From positions 1 to 39,965 of the forward strand of contig JAJYIT010000038.1 in the NCBI GenBank assembly GCA_021789975.1: DNA of 39,965 nt, written 5' to 3'. This DNA comes from Bacteroidota bacterium. GTDB lineage: Bacteria > Bacteroidota > Ignavibacteria > Kryptoniales > JAKASW01. Position numbers and translations under genes: made by a program. Every line of letters begins with the position of its first letter. Position 1 is the stretch's first letter. The notes beneath the pieces are model-generated. The model was not told the origin of the DNA. It was given only the letters and a program-made list of their open reading frames with translations, and ran no database searches. This document shows, piece after piece, positions 1 through 8,142 of this stretch.

Positions 1-45
1 CCGGAGGGCAAAGACGATCTGCTGCTCTGTGAATCGTTTCTTCAT
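1..45 (-). CDS. IS3-family transposase OrfA, N-terminal 15 residues only
   Basis: From the ATG at 45 the minus strand reads MKKRFTEQQIVFALR and runs off the window. This matches the usual opening of OrfA proteins of the IS3 family (MKKRFTEEQI... type), which begin a helix-turn-helix that binds the IS ends. A GGAG lies about 10 bases upstream of the ATG. OrfA normally overlaps OrfB, the DDE integrase, by a -1 frameshift; that part is not visible. Too short for the track but distinctive. Confidence 0.7.
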   Translation of the reverse strand, partial: MKKRFTEQQIVFALR

Positions 46-123
46 GTCCCGTGATCTCCATTCTGTTCGTGAAAATTTACTCACTTTTTCTCTCTCAAAA
101 TGGACCAAGATACGGGGGGCACA
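1..123 (-). mobile_element. Left end of an IS3-family insertion sequence (partial)
   Basis: The minus strand at the window edge encodes the start of an IS3-type OrfA. About 78 bases upstream of its ATG the minus strand reads TGTGCCCCCCGTATCTTGG, ending at position 123. A TG-starting, C-rich end at this distance from orfA is usual for IS3-family left inverted repeats. The right end lies outside the window, so neither the inverted repeat nor a target duplication can be confirmed. The exact boundary is an inference; the transposase start is well supported. Confidence 0.5.
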
Positions 124-827
124 ACCATAGTTGCGGTTCCATCAACGGGGTAATATGTCGGGTTGATCGTTCCATATCCGGTGATATAGAAAGTAGTGTA
201 GTTGGTCATATTAGAGTGATTGCCGTTCCAGTACTGTACCTTCGACCCTATTGACGAGAGATAGTTCGGGTCAGATTGGATTGTCTCGTTGTGATCCAGA
301 GTAAGTATGTCGCGATAGCCGTTTCTCCACTGGTTGATGGTCCACCGCCAATGATTCGGTGTCACTCCACCCACTCCTAATCCATTCTGGTCTATCGGAC
401 CGAAGCCATCCGACTCCCCGGTATAGGGAAAGGTAAATTGCTGAGTGTAGGGTGACGTGATAGTTCCGAAGACGTGGCTGTCTGTCACCGTCACGTACGC
501 ATAAAAATAGTTTTGAGGGCTTGTTTCTGGAGAGGCGGTGTCTCCGCCATATCCGCCAGGCTGCGAATTCTGACCATCCGTCACGACCCACTTGCCAAGC
601 ACTGACTGATAAATGTACCACGTGAAGAAGTAGTTGCTGCTGTCGGGAAGCGGGCTGCCGTTATAGTAGACTGTCGCTTGAAGTGCCGCGAACCAATTAT
701 CATGATCTGCCCACCACCAGTCGGTCGTACCTATGCTGACAGTGTACGGGTTATTCTGGGCCAAGGCCCTCGATGACACCCCAATGAGTGTCACCATCAT
801 TAGAGCTAGAAAACTGAGCTTTCTCAT
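81..827 (-). CDS. Secreted protein of unknown function, probably C-terminally truncated
   Basis: 248 residues with a clear signal peptide: basic MRK, hydrophobic stretch, cleavage expected after SRALAQ. An AGGAG lies about 10 bases before the ATG at 827. The mature part is rich in Tyr, Trp, Thr and Asn and looks like an all-beta extracellular protein; one segment (YVTVTDS) resembles an Ig-like domain strand. No family was recognised. No T9SS sorting domain is present, although one would be expected for such a protein in this group. The last dozen or so codons lie inside the putative IS3 left end (up to 123), so the visible C-terminus and stop may come from the IS. Unrelated by eye to the two lipoproteins that follow in the same direction. 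Confidence 0.75.
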   Translation of the reverse strand: MRKLSFLALMMVTLIGVSSRALAQNNPYTVSIGTTDWWWADHDNWFAALQATVYYNGSPLPDSSNYFFTWYIYQSVLGKWVVTDGQNSQPGGYGGDTASPETSPQNYFYAYVTVTDSHVFGTITSPYTQQFTFPYTGESDGFGPIDQNGLGVGGVTPNHWRWTINQWRNGYRDILTLDHNETIQSDPNYLSSIGSKVQYWNGNHSNMTNYTTFYITGYGTINPTYYPVDGTATMVVPPVSWSILREKK

Positions 828-971
828 TTTGAACCTGCTCCTTTCTGAGCTGAGATTGATTGGTTATATTCTGTCGGAAACAAATAAGGCCAGGATTTGT
901 CCGGGCACGAAAATGCTTGCGGCAAATCCACGGCAGTGGTGACTGGCCACTTTATTATTGTTTCCTGTAAT

Positions 972-996
972 GGCGGAGTGGCGAAATCACTCCGCC
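972..996. repeat. GGCGGAGTG hairpin, copy 1
   Basis: Perfect 9-bp inverted repeat GGCGGAGTG / CACTCCGCC around a 7-base loop GCGAAAT, 34 bases past the stop of the intact lipoprotein gene. The same 25 bases recur at 2460-2484, at the same distance from the stop of the paralogue. There is no T-run on either side, so it is not a canonical intrinsic terminator. It may stabilise or end the mRNA. Confidence 0.85.
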
Positions 997-1030
997 GATA
1001 TTTTCCGGTCTAAGTTTCTCCTTTCATTCC

Positions 1031-2401
1031 TTAGTTCCTTCTACCAATAAGTGCAACTGCCGGCTGATTAGTGGGCGAACCACGGGAGTAGCCGACTGCA
1101 ACAACGGTATTGCCGTTTGCGGCCACAGCGAGGTAGCTCCCCTGAATGTAAGAGAGCCCGTTTCCGGTGCAATCATACCAGGATTCGCCGTTCCAGTGAA
1201 GGGCGAGTCCAAAATCTCCTACGACGTAAATGTTGTTTGGTCCTGTGCCTCTTATCGCCTGCATTTGCACAGGTGGAACACTTTTTATCTTTTGCCATGT
1301 CTGATTCAGGTTCCTAGTCATATACAATCCATCTCCACAGACATACCATTCTTTTCCGTCTGCGCTCCAGACACCGACAATGCTTGTTGTGGGAAGTCCG
1401 GCCGTCTGCAACATGGTTGCCTGAGTGCCAGAAAGCTGGAGAACCGCAACGCCGTCGTTCGTGAACTCGTCTGAGGCTACGGCGAGCACCTCTGATTGAC
1501 CTGTGGTAGAATTGAAAACTCCCCAAATGTCATCAACGTCAAGATTTGTGACGTTAGCTACCTGTTGCCACGTATATCCATCATAGTACGCGGCAAACCC
1601 GTTGGTGCCGACTATGTAAAGGTCTCCGGCAATCCCGAGCATCCTTTCTAACGTGCGTTGACCATATCCAAGCGAAAAACACAGCGGCTCAGGAGTGCCT
1701 GCTTGCCAATGGACCAGAGAGCCTCCCCCGGAAAGCCATACGTTGGAATATGAAAGTGCCGCCACACCGTAACATGTGAACGGTTGCAGATTCTGTTTGT
1801 TGCCGCTAGGGTCACAAAGCGGGAACATGATTTGACGGAGAGACCACTGGTGCCCGTCCCATTTCACGAGGTTGTACACCGAGTATCCATTTGCTGAGGA
1901 ATCCTTGATCGGAATATCACCAACCGCCCAAATATCAGTGTCGTTTATGATCGCAACGTCATTCAGCACCGAGCCTCCTGCGTTGCCTCCGAAGGTGTAT
2001 GTCTGCCACGTGAAGTTGTTGCTCGTCGTGTCAAGCGTGGTGACATGAAGGGGTTGGCTCGTGTCCGAAACCTGACCGTTGACGAGATAGAATGCTTTGT
2101 AAGTGTAAGTTCTTTCTGGCCGCGTTGTCGTATCTATGACGACCGTATCTGTACCGGAGAGGCTTCCTGTCAGAACAGTATCAGCGTCCCTGACTATCCT
2201 GAAGTCGCTGCTTCCGTTGGGTGCCTGACGTGCCGTGTAGCTCAACTTCAACCACACTTCTGTACACGTAACATAGTCGGTAGATAGTGACAGGTTATTA
2301 CTGATGTGCGGACCTGTCGGAGAAGTCCGGCAAGTAATAGAACTTAAAATCGGTAGTGCTATTAATGCAAGCTTTCCCAAAATCGCGTTTGAACTCTTCA
2401 T
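1031..2401 (-). CDS. Lipoprotein with Fn3-like N-terminus and beta-propeller-type repeats
   Basis: 456 residues from the ATG at 2401, chosen because it begins a lipoprotein-type signal (MKSSNAILGKLALIALP... then SSITC) and has GGAG about 8 bases upstream. An in-frame ATG at 2446 would add 15 residues before the signal. After Cys about 23 the protein has an Fn3-like beta domain with the VSDTSQPL segment, then repeated blocks such as DIWAVGDIP, NVWLSGGGSLVHW and IYVVGDFGLALHWNGE, typical of propeller repeats of the BNR or two-component-regulator type. It probably sits on the outer membrane or cell surface. Intact partner of the broken paralogue just upstream (2519-3892); the two align over their whole length. 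Function unknown. Confidence 0.8.
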   Translation of the reverse strand: MKSSNAILGKLALIALPILSSITCRTSPTGPHISNNLSLSTDYVTCTEVWLKLSYTARQAPNGSSDFRIVRDADTVLTGSLSGTDTVVIDTTTRPERTYTYKAFYLVNGQVSDTSQPLHVTTLDTTSNNFTWQTYTFGGNAGGSVLNDVAIINDTDIWAVGDIPIKDSSANGYSVYNLVKWDGHQWSLRQIMFPLCDPSGNKQNLQPFTCYGVAALSYSNVWLSGGGSLVHWQAGTPEPLCFSLGYGQRTLERMLGIAGDLYIVGTNGFAAYYDGYTWQQVANVTNLDVDDIWGVFNSTTGQSEVLAVASDEFTNDGVAVLQLSGTQATMLQTAGLPTTSIVGVWSADGKEWYVCGDGLYMTRNLNQTWQKIKSVPPVQMQAIRGTGPNNIYVVGDFGLALHWNGESWYDCTGNGLSYIQGSYLAVAANGNTVVAVGYSRGSPTNQPAVALIGRRN

Positions 2402-2459
2402 AATTATGTCTCCAATTTCTGATCGAACGGATGCCGATACCGTCATTGTTTCCTTTACA

Positions 2460-2484
2460 GGCGGAGTGGCGAAATCACTCCGCC
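2460..2484. repeat. GGCGGAGTG hairpin, copy 2
   Basis: Identical to the hairpin at 972-996: 9-bp arms and loop GCGAAAT. It lies 34 bases past the stop of the broken paralogue and before the start of the intact one. Flanking bases are also similar (a TCTCCTTTCATT stretch towards the gene end, GGAAACAAT on the other side), so the duplicated unit included its 3-prime hairpin. Confidence 0.85.
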
Positions 2485-2518
2485 GAATTATTTGAGTCTA
2501 ATTCTCTCCTTTCATTCT

Positions 2519-3892
2519 TTAATTCCGTTTGCCTACCAGGATCAGTGCACCTCCTCCGACGTATCCACTAACCACTGAGGTACCAACTCCAACGATGGTG
2601 TTGCCCTTAACAGCAAGAGCGTATAGCAGAAGGCTCGGTGCACTGATCTGGCTTCGAAGGTCAAGCCACCTTGAGCCATTGAAATGAAGGACGGCACCAT
2701 TACCGACAGCAAAAATGTCGTTTGGTCCTGTTCCTCTGATGGCTTCTAAGAAGATTGAAGGTACGCTTGTTATTCGCTGCCATGGCTGATTCAGATCTCT
2801 AGTCATTTACAATCCATCTCCGCAGACGTACCACTCTTTGCCGTTTGCGCTCCAGACGCCGACTATGCTTGTAGTTGGGAGGCCTGCTGTCTGCAGCATC
2901 GTTGCTTGGGTCCCAGAAAGTTGAATGACCGCGACGCCGTTGTTTGTAAACTCGTCGGAAGCGACGGCAAGGACCTCCGCTTGTCCCACCAGTGAGTCTG
3001 AGACTCCCCAGGCGTCGCGAATGTCAAGAGTAGTTCCGCTTGCTACTGAAAGCCAAGCTCCGGATTGGTAGCTCCCAAGATATCCGCTCTGGCCACAAAA
3101 CCACATCAAGGATGAATTACCCGCCCAAATTCTGGTCGCTGATGCGTTTTGCGGCCCCGTACCGGCCATTAGACTGTACGTTGTTCCATTAAAATGGATC
3201 ACATTACCAGCGGTAACCCATATGTTGTTTGGATCGAATGCGAAGACGGCAGTACCTGTGGAGTACCCTAGAGTGTCCGGACCACAGTCTGGGAAGTAAA
3301 CTCTACAAGTGGACTCTATCTGTCCCATCTTCCATTGATTCCCGTCCCACCTTACCAAGTTGTAAACCGAGTATCCATTAGCAGATGAATCTTTTATGGG
3401 TATGTCCCCGACAGCCCAAATGTCCGTGTCATTTATGATTGCCACATCGTTAAGCACGGCGCTGCCGGCGTTGCCTCCGAAGGTGTATGTTTGCCACGTG
3501 AAGTTGTTGCTTGTAGTGTCAAGTGTGGTTACTTGGAGCGGCTGGCTTGTGTCGGATACTTGGCCGTTCGAGAGATAGAATGCTTTGTAAGTGTAAGTCC
3601 TTTCGGGTTGTGTCGTCGTATCTATCACCACCGTGTCTGTTCCGGAAAGAGTTCCTGTCAAAACTGTATCACCGTCCCTCGTAATCTTGAATTCACTGTT
3701 GCTGATTGCTGTCCGCTCACCGCTAAATGCTACCTTCAGCCACACCTCCGTGCAGGCAACGTAGTCGGTGGAGAGTTGAATGTTGCTGCTGATATGAGGA
3801 CCTGTCGGCGAAGTGTGACAACTGAAGAGCGCAAACGCAGCAATTAGCGCGGGGATCACCTTACGCGACAGAGCAATACCCTTACAATCCAT
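2519..3892 (-). pseudogene. Tandem paralogue of the propeller lipoprotein, broken by one in-frame TAA
   Basis: From the ATG at 3892 the frame has a good lipoprotein signal: MDCKGIALSRK, a hydrophobic stretch, then lipobox LFSC. It runs to a TAA at 2807-2809 and continues in the same frame without gap to 2519. The intact neighbour reads GDGLYMTRNLNQ where this copy reads GDGL-stop-MTRDLNQ, so a Tyr codon (TAT) became TAA by one T-to-A change. Without it the two genes have almost equal length (457 codons against 456). The N-terminal 150 residues are highly similar between the copies; the propeller body diverges more. Either a recent nonsense mutation or a sequencing error. The remaining fragment lacks the last ~95 residues and may not fold. 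Confidence 0.85.
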
Positions 3893-3960
3893 ATTACCGT
3901 TTCTCTTTCTGCCTCGCCTTCTGTTCGAGACATAATCCCTTTTCCCCGCCGCCCAGCCCT

Positions 3961-3995
3961 TTTCACGTGAACGGCCCTTGACTCGTTTCACATGA
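3961..3995. promoter_or_regulatory. Two TTTCACRTGA boxes, possible operator pair
   Basis: TTTCACGTGA at 3961-3970 (part of the perfect palindrome TTCACGTGAA, 3962-3971) and TTTCACATGA at 3986-3995 are spaced 25 bases apart. They lie between the divergent lipoprotein and XRE-regulator genes. Spacing and symmetry suit a dimeric regulator binding twice; no binding protein is assigned. Confidence 0.35.
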
Positions 3996-4006
3996 CGACA
4001 TAAATT

Positions 4007-4069
4007 CTCCGAATTGCACATTTGATGCAAATTAATTTTTGCATCCTGCGAGTTTGCAAAATGTCGGAG
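4007..4069. promoter_or_regulatory. Nested dyad, likely operator region of the XRE regulator
   Basis: The centre is a perfect 8-bp inverted repeat GATGCAAA-ttaatt-TTTGCATC (4024-4045). Outer arms CTCCGA (4007-4012) and TCGGAG (4064-4069) enclose it, and a further TTTGCAAA palindrome sits at 4053-4060. The dyad is 44 bases upstream of the XRE gene start, in the divergent promoter region. An XRE regulator often binds such a site upstream of its own gene; that link is inference. Confidence 0.5.
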
Positions 4070-4112
4070 AAGTAAACAGGCGCTTACTTCCGAAGGAGTG
4101 ATTGAGGTGAAC

Positions 4113-4466
4113 ATGACATCCTTGGGCGAGTTGTTGCGGCACTGGCGGAGGGAGAAGAGTCTTTTGCAAAAAGAGGCAGCGGGTCTGTTGGGGATCAGCA
4201 GGGTTTATTATGACAGACTCGAAAACGGTCATGCGAAACCCAGCCTCGATTTGTACTTGCGGATCAGCGGCGTAATCGATATTGCGTCCAATCCAGCATC
4301 GATCGAAGCCAATGATCCAACAGGTCGATTGTATCGACTGTGCCGACTTTTAAGCGATTCTGACCGGGAGGCCGTTCAAGAGCTGATAAAGGGACTTTTG
4401 ATGATGCGAAAAATCCATTGTGATGAGTACAGCACGCCTGTGGCCAACTTCTACTGCCACGCTTGA
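4113..4466 (+). CDS. XRE-family helix-turn-helix transcriptional regulator
   Basis: 117 residues from the ATG at 4113, which has GAGGTGA just upstream; a GTG at 4098 would add five residues. Residues about 3-60 form a Cro/C1-type HTH: LGELLRHWRREKSLLQKEAA, then LLGISRVYYDRLENGHAKPS, with the typical recognition helix and the ENG-x-x-PS turn. The rest is a short helical tail without a recognised sensor domain. It is cytosolic and probably represses from nearby sites; the dyads at 3961-4069 are the obvious candidates. It stands alone, with no toxin gene or phage genes beside it. A divergent lipoprotein gene (now broken) could be a target. Confidence 0.85.
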   Translation: MTSLGELLRHWRREKSLLQKEAAGLLGISRVYYDRLENGHAKPSLDLYLRISGVIDIASNPASIEANDPTGRLYRLCRLLSDSDREAVQELIKGLLMMRKIHCDEYSTPVANFYCHA

Positions 4467-4652
4467 TTCGGGGCGTTTTCGCCGAGCGCGTCGCCATAGT
4501 CTGATGACTTGCTGAAAGTCTCCCTGAGGGCTGTGTTTGCAGTGAGTCGCAATGACGCGTCGACTAGCATACCGAATCTCGTGGTTGTCAATGAACGTGT
4601 CTGCCTATTAAATTGACCCACAGATGAAACACAATACGGCATGTAAGCGCTC

Positions 4653-7600
4653 ATGGCAATTATACTGACTCGAAATCTTGTCGGAGCGCCCGCAACGGAC
4701 TTTTGTGCTGCCGTAAAAGTCATGGCACACGAACAGGCGAGAACAGGGGAGTACGGTTTCATCTACATCGTTCCCACGCGCAGACGCGTCAGAGAACTCC
4801 AGCGCGAGCTCGTTGAGGACGTCTGCTTCGGGAAACCTCCGATATACACGCTCGAACTGTTCGCGAATGAGATTTTCACTGCGCTGTCAACAGGAAGACG
4901 CGTCATATCTCCTTCGATGCAGGGGATGCTGATAAGCCGGATACTCTCTGAGGGCGAATTTAAATTTTTCAGGTTCTCTTCGGTAAGAACCGGTTCGAAG
5001 AAGGGCGTCGCGCCTGCGGGCACGATAAAGAAGATCGTGGACCAGATTAATTATTTGGAAGAAAACGGCATCACTCCGGGGGATTATAAAACGATGCTAG
5101 CGGCAGCCGAGGGGAGTGAGATACAAAAACTGGGTGATTTCCTCTCAATCTATTCCGAATACTTGAACCGGCTCGGAACGAAATTGGTGGATAGCGCCGG
5201 CGTCCTGTCGCTCGTAAATCGTGAGATCGAACAATCTGGAACAGCGATCCCCCTCCTGTTTCCGGGGAAAAGAACGATATTCGTCGAAGGGTTCTATGAT
5301 TTCAAAAAACCGGAGCTCGATTTTCTCCGGACACTGTCGGGAAACAAAGACTTCTCCTTCTCAATCCGACTCGACTGCACCGAGTCGAATCCGCATCTCT
5401 TCCGCACGATGCTCGCGACATCGTCTGAACTCATCGCGCGTGGATTCAAGTACGTCTCCGAAGGGATTGAGCCCGTTTCCGATGAGAATTCTAAGATCAG
5501 GGAATTCCTTGCCGGCAACCTATTTTCTGACAAAGTTCTGCACGAAAAGTTGAAACTGACGGGAAAAGTGTCCACCGTGAGCGGTCGCGATAAGCTTGGC
5601 GAAGCCGAGTTCGTTGCCAGGAAGATAAAGAGGATAATGAAAGAGTTTCCTGACCAGCCCCTGCACAGGATTTGCGTCGCCTCCTATCTCCCCCAGAATT
5701 ACTCGTCGATATTCAGAGAGGTATTCCAGAAATACCGGATACCGTCTAACATTACCGACAGACTCACGCTCGAAAGCAATGGCGTGGTGAACGCGATCCT
5801 TTCCCTCATCGATATCCTTCTGACGGACTATGAACGCAACTCCATACTGAGAGCTTTAACAAACAGAGCCATAAGCATCGGCGACGGTTTTGAGCCGAAT
5901 CGTGCCGCAAGCGTCATCCGCAATGCGGCTGTACTCTGCAGGTTCGAGCGTGGACATGATGCGTTTAAAGAAGTCATCGGAATGCGGCTGGAGTTTTTGC
6001 GCAAGCTGGACAAAGATGACGCCGAAGACAATGCTGAGCAGATAGCAAGAGATATCAGGACACTCGACGAAGCAAATATGATCCTGGATGCGATCGAAAG
6101 GGCACTGGCAGGCTTCGAGACAGATCTCACCCCCGAGGAGTTCCGTCGCGAGCTCAGATCGCTCGTCGACCGGCTGGGAATCAGGAAGAATACAGTCTCG
6201 GGAAGTCTCGACAGCTTGTTCACAGACCTTGCGGAACGCGATGCCCGCGCGCTCACGTCTTTCTTCGACGTGCTCGATGAACTCGTTGAAGTAGAAACTG
6301 CGAGAGGCAGCGGAAAACTGCCGGTCGCTATCTGGATGGATAATCTGAGGTCGGCCCTTTCGCTGACCCGCTACAACGTCCGGCAGAAATACGGGTATGG
6401 CGCTTATGTCACTTCACTTGAAGAGATCAGGGGTCTCGAATTCGATTACATATTCATCCTGGGGTTGAATGAAGGCGAGCTCCCTGCAAGATATGACCCT
6501 GAGATACTTCTCCCGTTGAAAGTCCAGCAGGAAAACCGCGAGATGAATCCGTATCTCCAGCGGTACCTTTTTTATCAGGCGGCGAGTTCGTTCCGAAAAG
6601 AACTGTATCTGGTACACCCGGCAAGAAAGGACGAGATCCGTCTGGCGAGATCGTCTTTCATCGATGCTTTCTTGGAGATCGCAAATGTCGCTGAATTGAA
6701 CGGTGCCGATGCGGCAGGCGAAGTCGCCGATGTTTACAATGTGCACGACATGATCGATGCATATTCGAAGTTGAGCGGCTACCGGGAAGCTATCAGGGAG
6801 TGGGACGAATCTCATCATGTTCTTCCTCCGAACATAGACAGGTGCATGACGGCCGAGGCGGCAAGGGTCCGCGATGTACGTGACAGTGAATTCCACGGCA
6901 GGATCTCCGACGGTGCGATTGCCGGCGCAATCGACTCCGAACTTTCGGAGAGAGTCTACTCTTCGTCGCAGATAGAATCGCTGGCGCGATGCGGCTTCCA
7001 GTTCTTCGCAAGGAGAATTCTCAAGATAATTGAGACACCTGAAGTCGAGACTTCGCTGAGCCCGATTGAGCGCGGGACTGTACTGCATAAGATCCTTTAC
7101 AGATTTTACACCGAGCTTGCAAGGCTTGGCAAAACGGTCGATGCACAAAACCAGACAGCACTCCTGAAATCCGTCGGCAAAAGTGTCCTGGCGGAATTTG
7201 GAATGATGCCCGCAGATTCCGACGATTCGTCTGCCGGATCTGTCGGTTCGAATCGGGCACATTTCTCTGCGAATGAACTCTTTGAAATTGAAAAAGACAT
7301 AATGCTCGGAACGGAATCCGTGCCCGGCACACTCGATCTCTTTCTCTCGAAAGTTCAGTCAAAATTGTCTGAATACGGATTTGTGCCGGAGAAGTTCGAG
7401 CTATCGTTCGGGATGACGGCAGGAAATTCCCGTGGGGCTACGGATCCGGTTAAGATCGGTGAAGCGATCTTCCGGGGAAAAATCGACCGGATCGATGTGG
7501 GACCTGAAGGCGCAGTCGTATTCGATTACAAGACGTCCTCAGTCATCCCGTCTCACCGCGATGTAGTTTGGGACAAAATAAATCCTCAGCTCCTCATTTA

Positions 7601-8006
7601 TATGAATGCCTTAAAGGCGGCATCCCCCGACAGTGATATGACCCAGCCCGTTGGGGGTGCCGCGTTCCTCTCTTTAAACAGAGACAAGCTGCTGAATGCG
7701 AAGGGCGAAAAAGACTCGGTGAAATTTATCGTTTCGGACGAGGAAGGAGAATTGAAGTACAGTGAGAAGTACCACGGTGCCGGTAGAACTCACACTGAAA
7801 CGTATCCGCAGACAATGGATGCTTTGTTTAAGGAAACGGAAGAGTTTGTAAGTCGGATAACGAACAAGGGGAGGTCAGGTAGGTTTAACCTGACTGAGTT
7901 CGCTTGGGAACGTGTCTGCAAGTATTGTCCGTACTCGCATGCATGCAGGGTCGCATTACGGGGAGAAGGCGGCGATGAGGCGGCGGAACTCAGCGAATCA
8001 GCCTGA
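4653..8006 (+). CDS. addB: AddB-like ATP-dependent nuclease subunit (PD-(D/E)XK, Fe-S type)
   Basis: 1117 residues, near the usual AddB/RexB length. The N-terminal half is a helicase-like fold (FIYIVPTRRRVRELQREL) but no Walker A GxxGxGKT is visible, so it is probably not an active ATPase. The C-terminal third is a RecB-type nuclease: first Cys in SLARCGFQFF (near residue 777), GTVLHKILYRF with the motif His (near 808), FRGKIDRID, then VVFDYKTSS carrying the catalytic D-x-K (near 955), and the cluster CKYCPYSHAC (from about 1089). One plus three cysteines are the 4Fe-4S staple known for AddB. In AddAB the partner AddA supplies the motor for processing double-strand breaks. AddA is not adjacent: an antisense gene follows and the XRE gene precedes. 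Assigned with good confidence to the family; the symbol is provisional. Confidence 0.85.
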   Translation: MAIILTRNLVGAPATDFCAAVKVMAHEQARTGEYGFIYIVPTRRRVRELQRELVEDVCFGKPPIYTLELFANEIFTALSTGRRVISPSMQGMLISRILSEGEFKFFRFSSVRTGSKKGVAPAGTIKKIVDQINYLEENGITPGDYKTMLAAAEGSEIQKLGDFLSIYSEYLNRLGTKLVDSAGVLSLVNREIEQSGTAIPLLFPGKRTIFVEGFYDFKKPELDFLRTLSGNKDFSFSIRLDCTESNPHLFRTMLATSSELIARGFKYVSEGIEPVSDENSKIREFLAGNLFSDKVLHEKLKLTGKVSTVSGRDKLGEAEFVARKIKRIMKEFPDQPLHRICVASYLPQNYSSIFREVFQKYRIPSNITDRLTLESNGVVNAILSLIDILLTDYERNSILRALTNRAISIGDGFEPNRAASVIRNAAVLCRFERGHDAFKEVIGMRLEFLRKLDKDDAEDNAEQIARDIRTLDEANMILDAIERALAGFETDLTPEEFRRELRSLVDRLGIRKNTVSGSLDSLFTDLAERDARALTSFFDVLDELVEVETARGSGKLPVAIWMDNLRSALSLTRYNVRQKYGYGAYVTSLEEIRGLEFDYIFILGLNEGELPARYDPEILLPLKVQQENREMNPYLQRYLFYQAASSFRKELYLVHPARKDEIRLARSSFIDAFLEIANVAELNGADAAGEVADVYNVHDMIDAYSKLSGYREAIREWDESHHVLPPNIDRCMTAEAARVRDVRDSEFHGRISDGAIAGAIDSELSERVYSSSQIESLARCGFQFFARRILKIIETPEVETSLSPIERGTVLHKILYRFYTELARLGKTVDAQNQTALLKSVGKSVLAEFGMMPADSDDSSAGSVGSNRAHFSANELFEIEKDIMLGTESVPGTLDLFLSKVQSKLSEYGFVPEKFELSFGMTAGNSRGATDPVKIGEAIFRGKIDRIDVGPEGAVVFDYKTSSVIPSHRDVVWDKINPQLLIYMNALKAASPDSDMTQPVGGAAFLSLNRDKLLNAKGEKDSVKFIVSDEEGELKYSEKYHGAGRTHTETYPQTMDALFKETEEFVSRITNKGRSGRFNLTEFAWERVCKYCPYSHACRVALRGEGGDEAAELSESA

Positions 8007-8021
8007 GCACAAGAGATTAGA

Positions 8022-8120
8022 ACACAGATTTTCACAGAGACAACGGATTCTCAGAGATCTTGCTTTATTACTCCCCATTATCCGTGGTAATCCGTTCTTA
8101 TCTGCGTTGATCCGTGGTCG
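8022..8120. repeat. Degenerate intergenic repeat (CACAGATT / ATCCGTGG units)
   Basis: The gap between the convergent addB-like and beta-propeller genes holds CACAGATTTTCACAGAGA (8023-8040) and two ATCCGTGG copies (8080-8087, 8110-8117) separated by AATCCGTTCTTATCTGCGTTG. These related ATCCGTGG/ATCTGCG phrases resemble a simple intergenic repeat family met in several bacterial genomes. No coding potential is seen. Confidence 0.4.
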
Positions 8121-8142
8121 ATCTATTTCTTTCGCTTTGCAA

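Noticed and set aside
6414-7262. Long antisense frame of about 280 codons inside the addB-like gene
   Set aside because: Composition is poor in hydrophobic core residues and rich in Arg/Cys, as expected for antisense of a coding gene; the plus strand carries clear nuclease motifs.
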